Origin: Maribacter aquivivus
GTDB lineage: Bacteria > Bacteroidota > Bacteroidia > Flavobacteriales > Flavobacteriaceae
Direction: 5' to 3'
NCBI RefSeq assembly: GCF_900142175.1
Contig: NZ_FQZX01000001.1
Location: 806,001 to 870,000, forward strand
DNA length: 64,000 nucleotides
The notes under the pieces: generated by a model
Database searches by the model: none
What the model was told of the DNA's origin: nothing
The model's input: the letters and a program-made list of their open reading frames with translations, nothing else
Made by a program: the position numbers and the translations under genes
In this document: piece after piece, positions 56,851 through 64,000 of the stretch
How positions within the stretch are numbered: the first letter of the stretch is position 1
Layout: each line of letters starts with the position of its first letter

Positions 56851-58359
56851 ATGACAAAGAAAGTTCGTGTTCGTTTTGCCCCTAGTCCTACAGGGCCTTT
56901 ACATATTGGTGGAGTTCGTACTGCCCTATTTAATTATTTATTTGCCAAAAAACATGGTGGAGATTTTATTCTAAGAATAGAAGATACAGACCAAAATAGA
57001 TATGTTGAAGGTGCCGAGCAGTATATTATTGATTCTTTGAATTGGTGCGGAATTCCTTTTGATGAAGGTATTGGTAAAGATGGCGGTTTTGGTCCGTATA
57101 GACAGAGCGAGCGTAAATCGTTGTATAAAAAATATGCAGATGACTTAGTTGAAAGCGGTAATGCATATTATGCTTTTGATACTTCTGAAAGTCTAGATGG
57201 GCACAGAAAAGATCATGAAGAAAAAGGCAAAACCTTTATTTACAATTGGCACAATAGATTAAAGCTTGATAATTCATTGTCTTTAATGCCAGAAGAGGTT
57301 AAAGCAAAGTTAGATAATGGCGATGATTATGTTATTCGTTTTTTAACTCCGGCAGATGAAACTTTACACTTACAAGATTTAATACGTGGATCAATTAAAA
57401 TTGATACCAACGTTTTAGACGATAAGGTTTTATTTAAGAGTGACGGTATGCCAACATACCATTTAGCAAATATTGTTGATGATCATTTAATGGAAATTAG
57501 CCATGTAATTCGTGGTGAAGAATGGTTGCCATCTATGGCGTTACACAAACAATTGTATGATGCTTTTGGTTGGGATGCTCCAGAATTTGCGCATTTACCA
57601 TTGATTATGAAACCTGTTGGAAAAGGTAAATTAAGTAAGCGTGATGGTGAAAAAATGGGCTTCCCTGTTTTTCCTCTTTCTTGGAATGAATCTGTTGGTT
57701 ATAAAGAATCGGGTTATTTTCCTGAAGCGGTTATAAATTTCTTGGCTTTATTAGGATGGAATCCTGGTACGGAACAAGAATTATTTTCTTTAGATGAATT
57801 GGTAGAAACCTTTAGTTTAGATCGTGTTAATAAGTCTGGAGCGCGTTTTGATCCAGAAAAAACTAAATGGTACAATCAGCATTATCTTCAACAAACAATT
57901 GACAATGAGTTGGCTAAGTTATTTTTACCGACAGTAAAGGAGAACATTTCTGATGATGATAAACTGAATTTAGATTATGTTACCAAAGTGGTTACGCTTA
58001 TAAAAGAGCGTGCAGTTTTCGTTTCTGACTTTTGGAATTTAAGCGATTATTTCTTTGTTGCTCCTACTGAATACAATGAGAAAGCAGCGAAAAAACAATG
58101 GAAAGAAGATACCGCTTCAATCATGAACGATCTTATTTCAGTCCTAAAACCTATAGAAGATTTTTCTTCAGAAAACACGGAAAGTATAGTAAAAGCTTGG
58201 ATTGGTGAGAATGAATTGTCTTTTGGAAAAGTGATGCCTCCTTTACGCCTATTCTTAGTTGGTGATATGAAAGGACCTCATATTTTTGATATTATGGCGA
58301 TGATCGGTAAAGAGGAAAGTATTTCTAGAATAGAAACAGCGTTAAACAAATTGGGATAA
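56851..58359 (+). CDS. gltX: glutamate--tRNA ligase
   Basis: A 502-residue class I aminoacyl-tRNA synthetase that charges tRNA-Glu. RFAPSPTGPLHIGG has the HIGH motif (here HIGG), ILRIEDTDQNR the glutamate/ATP region, and KLSKRDGEKMG the KMSKS-type loop (KLSKR). The anticodon-binding C-terminus follows to a typical end. Length is standard. Upstream, a -7 element lies 4 bases before the start; downstream, a large inverted repeat. Confidence 0.97.
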   Translation: MTKKVRVRFAPSPTGPLHIGGVRTALFNYLFAKKHGGDFILRIEDTDQNRYVEGAEQYIIDSLNWCGIPFDEGIGKDGGFGPYRQSERKSLYKKYADDLVESGNAYYAFDTSESLDGHRKDHEEKGKTFIYNWHNRLKLDNSLSLMPEEVKAKLDNGDDYVIRFLTPADETLHLQDLIRGSIKIDTNVLDDKVLFKSDGMPTYHLANIVDDHLMEISHVIRGEEWLPSMALHKQLYDAFGWDAPEFAHLPLIMKPVGKGKLSKRDGEKMGFPVFPLSWNESVGYKESGYFPEAVINFLALLGWNPGTEQELFSLDELVETFSLDRVNKSGARFDPEKTKWYNQHYLQQTIDNELAKLFLPTVKENISDDDKLNLDYVTKVVTLIKERAVFVSDFWNLSDYFFVAPTEYNEKAAKKQWKEDTASIMNDLISVLKPIEDFSSENTESIVKAWIGENELSFGKVMPPLRLFLVGDMKGPHIFDIMAMIGKEESISRIETALNKLG

Positions 58360-58364
58360 ATATA

Positions 58365-58437
58365 ATTTTCAGGAAAACGAAGTAAATATTACTTACTGCT
58401 TATTCAGCATCTAATACTCAGAGGTTTTCCTGAAAAT
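58365..58437. repeat. long-armed inverted repeat after gltX
   Basis: ATTTTCAGGAAAAC (58365-58378) and GTTTTCCTGAAAAT (58424-58437) are perfect 14-base inverted arms over a 45-nt loop, which itself holds a small AAGTAA/TTACTT stem. It may end the gltX transcript or be a structured RNA element; it lacks a long T run. Confidence 0.55.
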
Positions 58438-58483
58438 TTTAAATTGCTTCTTTTCAAGCACTTTTAAGCTTTTAATGGAAGGT

Positions 58484-58903
58484 TTACTCTTTTGAAAATT
58501 CACCCAAAACTTCCATAGCTTTTTGGGTATCTTTTGTGGCAACAAAAATGTGGTCGTGATAATAGGCAGCCACCACATTACAACTAATGTTGTATTTTGT
58601 TAATGCAGTAGAAACGGCAGCTGTTAAACCAACAGCATCTAATGCAGAATGAACGGTTAAAGTAATCCACGATGCGACAAATTCGTACTCGAAATTTAAT
58701 TCATCTGCTTTTTCTTTTTCAAGAATAATAGTGACCCCTTCTGTTTCTTTAAATTCAAATAAGATAGCTGACCTAGAAATATGCTGAACATCTTTTACAG
58801 ATATGAAAACATAACTTCCTTCATTTAAACTAGGTTTTAAGCTCTTTAATAGTACACTAAGATCTGTTTCTCCTGCCATTTTAGCTATTGTGCTTATTTT
58901 CAA
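58484..58903 (-). CDS. ACT-domain protein (139 aa)
   Basis: A cytoplasmic protein made of two ACT-like beta-alpha-beta modules. The first opens with TDLSVLLKSLKP and GSYVFISVKD, and the second has WITLTVHSALDAVGLTAAVSTAL, with ISCNVVAAYYHDHIFV near the end. ACT domains bind small ligands such as amino acids; proteins of this length act as stand-alone sensors. Substrate is unknown. No neighbour is clearly linked. Confidence 0.83.
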   Translation of the reverse strand: MKISTIAKMAGETDLSVLLKSLKPSLNEGSYVFISVKDVQHISRSAILFEFKETEGVTIILEKEKADELNFEYEFVASWITLTVHSALDAVGLTAAVSTALTKYNISCNVVAAYYHDHIFVATKDTQKAMEVLGEFSKE

Positions 58904-58990
58904 AAAAATTTTCGACCCTTCGGGTCTATTTATGATTAAAACCGCTTAAACGGTCTCTATTATTAAACGATAAGGTTCTTTCGCAGAATT

Positions 58991-59962
58991 TTATTCGCTC
59001 TTCCATCTATCATTTGTCCATGTTTCCATTTCTGGTTCGGATAAAAATGTCCAAGCAATTATTCTACTCAGTTTATTTCCTTGAGCCATTGGGGTGGTTT
59101 TGTGCTCAACAACACCTACTTTCTCTAATCTGTCATAAAAAGCCCTTAAATTTGATTGTTTTGAAACTAAAGTAGAAAACCATGCGCAATTTTTGGCATA
59201 TTGGGCACTTTCATTAATCATGTTAAGTACAAAACGTTTTTCGCCGCCGTCTGTCCAAAGTTCTCCTCCTTGTCCGCTAAAGTTAAGCTCTGGTTTCTTT
59301 ACCCTCTTTTTCTTGAGATTGCTTAATTTTCTAAGTGTTCCCGCTTCAGCTTCAGCTTGTGTTGCGTGAAATGGAGGGTTGCAAATAGCTAAATCAACTT
59401 TTTCATCAGCATTTAAAATACCAGAAAATATATGTTCAGGTTTCGGTTGAAGTCTAAATTCTACTTTACCGTGAAGTGAAGGGTTAGAGGTTACAATTTT
59501 CTGTGCAACTTCAATAGCCTTTGGATCTATATCAGAACCAATAAATGACCATCCATATGCACTATTACCAATTATAGGATATACACAATTTGCCCCTACT
59601 CCAATATCCAGGCATTTAATCTGATCTCCTTTGACCAAAACGCCATTATTACTTGCGGCTAAAATATCAGCTATATGGTGAATATAATCTGCTCTTCCTG
59701 GTATAGGAGGGCACAAGAAACCATCTGGTATATCCCAAAAGTCTAAACCATATTGAGAAATTAAAATTGCCTTGTTTAGGGCTTTTACAGCAACCGGGTT
59801 AAAGAAGTCTATTGTAAAATTTCCGTACTTATTTTTAGTTACAAATGGCTTTAAATCAGTATTTACTAGTTTAAGCGCCTTTAGATCGTAACGACCGGTA
59901 TGTTTGTTTCTTGGGTGTAAAGTTGGTTTTTCTAAACCTTCTTTTTTCTTTTGGTCTGCCAT
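58991..59962 (-). CDS. rlmF: 23S rRNA (adenine-1618-N6)-methyltransferase
   Basis: A 323-residue Rossmann methyltransferase: ADYIHHIADILA, CLDIGVGANCVYPIIG (SAM loop), IGSDIDPKA and the N6-adenine catalytic motif AICNPPFHAT, followed by GELWTDGGEKRFVLNMI and TTPMAQGNKLSRIIAW, all characteristic of RlmF. It modifies A1618 of 23S rRNA. The basic N-terminal part (HPRNKHTGRYDLKAL) fits RNA binding. Lone gene in this region. Confidence 0.94.
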   Translation of the reverse strand: MADQKKKEGLEKPTLHPRNKHTGRYDLKALKLVNTDLKPFVTKNKYGNFTIDFFNPVAVKALNKAILISQYGLDFWDIPDGFLCPPIPGRADYIHHIADILAASNNGVLVKGDQIKCLDIGVGANCVYPIIGNSAYGWSFIGSDIDPKAIEVAQKIVTSNPSLHGKVEFRLQPKPEHIFSGILNADEKVDLAICNPPFHATQAEAEAGTLRKLSNLKKKRVKKPELNFSGQGGELWTDGGEKRFVLNMINESAQYAKNCAWFSTLVSKQSNLRAFYDRLEKVGVVEHKTTPMAQGNKLSRIIAWTFLSEPEMETWTNDRWKSE

Positions 59963-60004
59963 AATTATTGAGCCTTATTAAGACCCCAAAGCTAACCTTA
60001 ATTT

Positions 60005-60583
60005 TTATTCCGTTGTTTTATTTTTTCGCATACGCTTTGGTCCATACCACAACCAAAAGCCGGTTATTGTAAAAAGGAGAAGGGCAAGCCCCATTACTGT
60101 TGTGTAAAATACCTTGATTTGATTATTGCTTGTGCCTAAGTAATCATCTAAAATTGAACCATCATGTAGTTGTTCTATTAGGTCAGAATATCTACGATCT
60201 ACATGAAGTAATTTACCAGTTGCTCCATCCAATTGTAGTCCCCAAAGATGATCTGCGTATACAAATTTGACCATTCCTTTTTCTTTTCTGATGTCAATTC
60301 TATCAATCTTGGTTGATAATTCTGGCGATACGCTTTCTAAAAGATATGAATTTGCGAGAATGTGTAAACTATCAATAGGTAACCAATGTTTCAATTCGGT
60401 CGAAGTGCCTTCGTACGATTTTGATAAAATTACTCCTCCACTGTGTTTTTTCCATCCTAAAAGAAGTCCGGTAATGGAGATGAAAAAAAAGAATATAAAT
60501 AATGCTGCTCCTGTGGCTCTATGTGCTTTTCTAAAAAGACGCAACCATTTAGCTTGTTTCTGTCTTTTAGTATCTTTTCGCAT
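60005..60583 (-). CDS. PepSY-associated membrane protein
   Basis: A 192-residue protein with two transmembrane helices (about 28-50 and 160-182) and a periplasmic PepSY-like domain between (DRIDIRKEKGMVKFVYADHLWGLQLDGATGKLLHVDRRYSD). His/Arg residues flank the helices as in PepSY_TM proteins linked to iron reductases. The start is the ATG at 60583; the TTG 24 bases earlier is a poor alternative. Likely role in iron or haem handling, unproven. Confidence 0.83.
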   Translation of the reverse strand: MRKDTKRQKQAKWLRLFRKAHRATGAALFIFFFFISITGLLLGWKKHSGGVILSKSYEGTSTELKHWLPIDSLHILANSYLLESVSPELSTKIDRIDIRKEKGMVKFVYADHLWGLQLDGATGKLLHVDRRYSDLIEQLHDGSILDDYLGTSNNQIKVFYTTVMGLALLLFTITGFWLWYGPKRMRKNKTTE

Positions 60584-60703
60584 TATTTTTGGTTGGTGAA
60601 CAGGCAATATAATCAGATTTATAAAAGCTATATAAGAAGGAATTGTTAAAATAAAATGTTTAACATTTAAGGGCTCTTTATAACCGGTAATCCTACTATT
60701 TAG

Positions 60704-63472
60704 TTAATTTGAAATTTGCTTTTGTTCTATGGATTTGACCTCAAGTTCTTTCTCTGTTTTTTCGTCTTCGGTAGTAGACCACTCTTCTAAAACTTCATGG
60801 TTTTTTGCGATAGAATTTGTGTATAACAACGCGTTGAATAAAGCTCTATAGGTTCCCATAGATTGTCCTCGCCATTGGGGCTGAAATCCAAAAAGAATAA
60901 CATGTCCATCTTTATACCGAACATCTACAGCCGCAGCTTTGTCATTCATATATTCTTCACCTACCAAATAACCAGATAGTAGAGGCGAACCTTTTTCTTG
61001 ATATTTAGATAGTATTTCGCCATCAAAACCATCAAGTGTTTTAAAAACGGGACTACCAAAAACAAATACACCAGATTTTTCTGGCATACCCGCCATAATA
61101 GGATGTTGATTATTATTGGTCACTTCTAGTATTGAACCGCCCGTGAAAAATTGACTTTTTGTTAATTCTTGTACATTGTTTTCAATTGGTAAATGGAGTT
61201 CATTTATTGCAAAACTTGTGCTTTTATTTAGGCAAACTAATGTTCCGCCGGCACTTACAAACGAGTCTATGTTTCTAACGCCCATTCCTTTTAATCCTCC
61301 TGCATACTGTGGTGGAGCCATACCTTTTTGAAAGCCATTTTCTATGATTCCCGGTTTTTCTGAAGCCATTAAAATAACATCAAACCTGTCATTTAGACTT
61401 CCGTTATTAATATCTGCATTTCTAATTATAACATATGGTATATTAAAATTATCTAAGAGCCACCTTGTCCAGCCCATATCCATACTAGCGGTCCACGGAT
61501 CATAAACTGCTATTCTAGAGTGCACCTTGGTTTTAGGTTTGGTTGATGTAAGTCTAGCATTTACGGCATAATCTTTCACCCACTTTTGAATTTGTGATCT
61601 TGATGCATTACTTATACCATACGTCTGTTGTTTTCCGTTAAAACCAATAGCTAGATTTTGGTTCATTGCATCGCCAATTATTCGAAATGAATTGTTCTCT
61701 TTTGGGTCAATAACCAAGGTGCCACCACTACCCTTTAAAGTTCCGGGTAACGGCACTATTCCTGCAGCCACTTCATTAGTGTCAAAACCCGCCCCGCCAA
61801 TAAAATCTGCTTTACTTAAATCTATACTGGTATCTGTGTTTTCCTCTAATGCTATTCCCTTAACCGGAATTAAAGATGAAGATATTGATTCTGGTAAAGG
61901 AGACATGGCTGCAACAACTTCTACTTCCATTTGATATGGTAAAGTCCAACCTGCAGCATCATAGGGTTGTTCTAATGGACCGTCTGGAGATTCCCTCAAA
62001 TCTGTATATTCTTGAATGTCTATTAATTGTCTTGCCAACTCTCCGAATTCCTGAGCCATAGGAATAACCCAGGTCCCTTTAGGATAGGTATTCCCTTCAA
62101 AAAATGTTTCAGAATCTAATTGAGAAATTTTAATTCCGTTAAAAGCTAGTCTTTTCAAGAATTCTACCGGGCGTACGGGATCGCGTTGTTTTTGTTTAAT
62201 AAAATAGGCATAAGGTGGTTCTTGCTTATATTTTTCAATTGTGGTTACGCCTGCCTGATACTTGTTGAAAAGTAGAGTTTCTTTATATTTTGAGGCATAA
62301 TCTAAAACTGCTATAGATGCTGTTTGCATATATTGAACAGCGTCTCCTAGACGCCACCACCCACCTTTCCATGGGCTAGAGTACAGAGATTCAATACGTA
62401 AATCTGCTCGTTCTTTCGGAAAATCTTTAATGGTATAAAAGTGCGGAGTTGCAAATTTATAAAGGGATGTTTCTGTCCAGAATGATGGTATGTTCTGCAT
62501 CATTGGCATGTAATCAATATAGCCAGGGTACCAAGCATCAAAGCCTTTGCCCATATGAACAGCGCCTGGTAAACCCTCTGTTTCTAATTCTTGTGCCATA
62601 GCCATACCAATCATATTTACTTCTCTGGCCATTAATGGCGGAGTTTGGGGAGCAACGGGTTCTGCAAAAGGTGGCAGCCATATTCTAGTAGGAAATGGGG
62701 AAGATTGATGATGTACATGAATAATACTTGGTTCCCACTCACGCCAAGTGCTACCAACAACACGAGATTCAAGCTGATTTAGCATATAGGCATCACGATT
62801 ATTATCGTGACCTACATATTTTTGATATAGCCACGGTGTAGGCGCAGTTTCATAAGGGGTACCCACATTTCCTAAATACCAATTGGCAATGATATCTTGT
62901 CCATCAGGGTTTAAAGAAGGCCATAGAATAAGTATTACATCTTCAAAAATGGCCTGGTACTTTTCTGTTTTGGCATTATTTACCAATTCATAGGCTAATG
63001 TTATAATGTGTTGTGCTCCTGCTACCTCTGAGGCGTGTAGACCTCCACTAATATCCACAATTGCTTTTCCTTCTTTTGCCAATCCTTTTGCCATCTCTCT
63101 TGTTAAGTTTTCAGGATGTGCTAATTGTTGTGAAATAGATTTGTAGTGATCTATCTTTTGTAGATTTTCTGGTGTAGAGATTAATACATATTGCCATTCC
63201 CGTCCTTCAGATGTTTTTCCGGCATATCTCATCTCTACCATATCACTTGTGGTAGCTAGTTTTTCAAAATAATTAATTGACTGATCGTAAGTTGCTAAAT
63301 TAAAATCCGAACCGATTTCAAAGCCTATAACTTCATTGGGATTAGGAACTACTTGAGCTTTCGATTGCTGTATGAAGGAAAGAATTAGAAATAAGGGTGA
63401 TAATATCAGATGTGTAAATGCCACTTTTATTTTTGTGAATTTTGATAATATGCTTTTATCAAATGATTTCAT
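60704..63472 (-). CDS. M14 zinc carboxypeptidase family protein (922 aa)
   Basis: A complete large M14-type metallopeptidase. An N-terminal hydrophobic segment (about 18-35, ending SKAQ) directs export. The peptidase domain (about 45-330) shows GKTSEGREWQYV, the zinc motif GLHASEV (His-x-x-Glu), WPSLNPDGQD, and IIHVHHQSSPFPTRIW with the third ligand His. A long second half (about 400-860) has a Rossmann-like glutamine-amidotransferase-like end (PEKSGVFVFG, DVRYKDGHVILFGFQPQWRG). This architecture is common in Flavobacteriia. Paralogue of the partial gene at 1-425. No clear operon partner. Confidence 0.88.
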   Translation of the reverse strand: MKSFDKSILSKFTKIKVAFTHLILSPLFLILSFIQQSKAQVVPNPNEVIGFEIGSDFNLATYDQSINYFEKLATTSDMVEMRYAGKTSEGREWQYVLISTPENLQKIDHYKSISQQLAHPENLTREMAKGLAKEGKAIVDISGGLHASEVAGAQHIITLAYELVNNAKTEKYQAIFEDVILILWPSLNPDGQDIIANWYLGNVGTPYETAPTPWLYQKYVGHDNNRDAYMLNQLESRVVGSTWREWEPSIIHVHHQSSPFPTRIWLPPFAEPVAPQTPPLMAREVNMIGMAMAQELETEGLPGAVHMGKGFDAWYPGYIDYMPMMQNIPSFWTETSLYKFATPHFYTIKDFPKERADLRIESLYSSPWKGGWWRLGDAVQYMQTASIAVLDYASKYKETLLFNKYQAGVTTIEKYKQEPPYAYFIKQKQRDPVRPVEFLKRLAFNGIKISQLDSETFFEGNTYPKGTWVIPMAQEFGELARQLIDIQEYTDLRESPDGPLEQPYDAAGWTLPYQMEVEVVAAMSPLPESISSSLIPVKGIALEENTDTSIDLSKADFIGGAGFDTNEVAAGIVPLPGTLKGSGGTLVIDPKENNSFRIIGDAMNQNLAIGFNGKQQTYGISNASRSQIQKWVKDYAVNARLTSTKPKTKVHSRIAVYDPWTASMDMGWTRWLLDNFNIPYVIIRNADINNGSLNDRFDVILMASEKPGIIENGFQKGMAPPQYAGGLKGMGVRNIDSFVSAGGTLVCLNKSTSFAINELHLPIENNVQELTKSQFFTGGSILEVTNNNQHPIMAGMPEKSGVFVFGSPVFKTLDGFDGEILSKYQEKGSPLLSGYLVGEEYMNDKAAAVDVRYKDGHVILFGFQPQWRGQSMGTYRALFNALLYTNSIAKNHEVLEEWSTTEDEKTEKELEVKSIEQKQISN

Positions 63473-63637
63473 GAGGTTTGGTTGTTAGTTTGTCTTACTA
63501 AATTATTAATTATGAGATAGCTAGTGTTATAAAGAGGCTTTAAGTGATTATCTTTATGATATTCTAATATTTATGGTAAAATTTAAGTCAGTTTGATAAT
63601 CGAATTGGCGTAACGCAAAACAATTAAATATTACACA

Positions 63638-63652
63638 ATAGATTTTATCTAT
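63638..63652. promoter_or_regulatory. OxyR-type operator before katG
   Basis: ATAGATTTTATCTAT equals the OxyR half-site pair ATAG-N-T-NNN-A-N-CTAT exactly and lies 79 bases before the katG ATG. A possible -7 element TAGTTTTA (one mismatch to TAnnTTTG) is at 63685-63692 with TTG at 63666-63668. The second tetrad pair of a full OxyR site is poorly matched, so this is a partial site. Confidence 0.6.
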
Positions 63653-63730
63653 TTAAAACGAAATATTGATAAGTAAAATATTTATAGTTTTACTGTTCAG
63701 AAGTAAAAACAACTTAAAATTTATATAATC

Positions 63731-64000
63731 ATGAGTAGTACTAACGGAAAAGGGGAAGCTTGGGATGTTAATGATCCCGCTGCAGCAAATTGTCCATTTT
63801 TAAATGGTGAAATGCACCAAGCAGCTGGTGGTGGAACAACTAACAAAGATTGGTGGCCAAATATGTTGAATCTTAATATATTAAGATTGCATTCTAAAAT
63901 GGCAGATCCAATGGACGATGATTTTAATTATACCGAAGAGTTTAAATCTTTAGATTTAGCCGCTATTAAAAAGGATTTAACTGATTTAATGACTACTAGT
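63731..64000 (+). CDS. katG: catalase-peroxidase, N-terminal part (cut by window edge)
   Basis: The first 90 codons, from the ATG at 63731, give [16 protein letters not shown], then [35 protein letters not shown] and [12 protein letters not shown]. This is the conserved start of KatG, a bifunctional haem peroxidase that removes hydrogen peroxide; the catalytic Arg/Trp/His lie beyond the window. No signal peptide, so cytoplasmic. The site at 63638 suggests OxyR control. Confidence 0.94.
   Translation, partial: MSSTNGKGEAWDVNDPAAANCPFLNGEMHQAAGGGTTNKDWWPNMLNLNILRLHSKMADPMDDDFNYTEEFKSLDLAAIKKDLTDLMTTS

Noticed and set aside
1..64000. CRISPR arrays, insertion sequences, phage genes, toxin-antitoxin modules
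   Set aside because: No regularly spaced repeats, transposase motifs, integrase or typical toxin pairs were seen.

Overview
The window is AT-rich chromosomal DNA from a member of the Bacteroidota, most likely a marine Flavobacteriaceae (Maribacter/Zobellia-like; genus not determined). Evidence: four-to-eight-hundred-residue outer-membrane barrels with carboxypeptidase-regulatory-like N-termini, OMP/lipoprotein families typical of the phylum, Bacteroidota -7 promoter elements (TAnnTTTG) instead of sigma70 boxes, weak Shine-Dalgarno signals, and housekeeping proteins (RbfA, LepA, RnpA, MnmG, GltX, RNase R) of flavobacterial type. There is no phage, integrase, transposase or CRISPR array.

Layout. 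0-7.2 kb: the N-terminus of an M14 peptidase, an unrecognised protein, a CAU-anticodon tRNA followed by a tRNA-like relic and a degenerate intergenic repeat, methylmalonyl-CoA epimerase, rbfA with a LolC/E-like permease, dusB, and then a compact operon of an Lgt-like membrane protein, a Tes/MJ0619-type radical SAM enzyme and a 65-residue membrane protein. 7.2-18.8 kb: three paralogous outer-membrane barrels, one in an operon with a LytS/LytTR two-component pair, interrupted by lepA. 18.9-29.4 kb: a CPA antiporter with an RCK-like domain, a universal stress protein and a SulP transporter, and a 1521-residue multi-PAS kinase with its receiver protein. 29.5-40.5 kb: a hydrolase-rich stretch (metallo-beta-lactamase fold, S8, M1, S41, S10, NlpC/P60, DUF1080) containing rnpA. 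40.6-42.4 kb: an unpaired C5 cytosine methyltransferase and a small protein with a faint nuclease-like motif. 42.4-58.4 kb: rpiB, a 648-base AT-rich non-coding region, rnr, ybeY-mnmG with two perfect parS-type palindromes, a huge coiled-coil/collagen-like membrane protein, an FN3 lipoprotein and gltX. 58.5-64 kb: ACT protein, rlmF, PepSY protein, a second M14 peptidase, and the start of katG behind an OxyR-type site.

How it fits together. The parS sites flanking mnmG, with rnpA about 15 kb away and an AT-rich gap with repeated TTATTAACA-like 9-mers between rpiB and rnr, suggest that this segment is origin-proximal. The best candidate for an undescribed system is the Lgt-like/radical-SAM/65-aa operon (4.9-7.2 kb): the Lgt-like protein seems to lack the catalytic histidine of true Lgt while its partner resembles enzymes that join lipid chains, so the pair may modify a membrane lipid or lipoprotein anchor. 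The barrel-kinase-regulator operon (14.2-18.3 kb) with two more barrels nearby looks like an envelope-sensing unit. All functional statements rest on reading motifs by eye; no database search was run.
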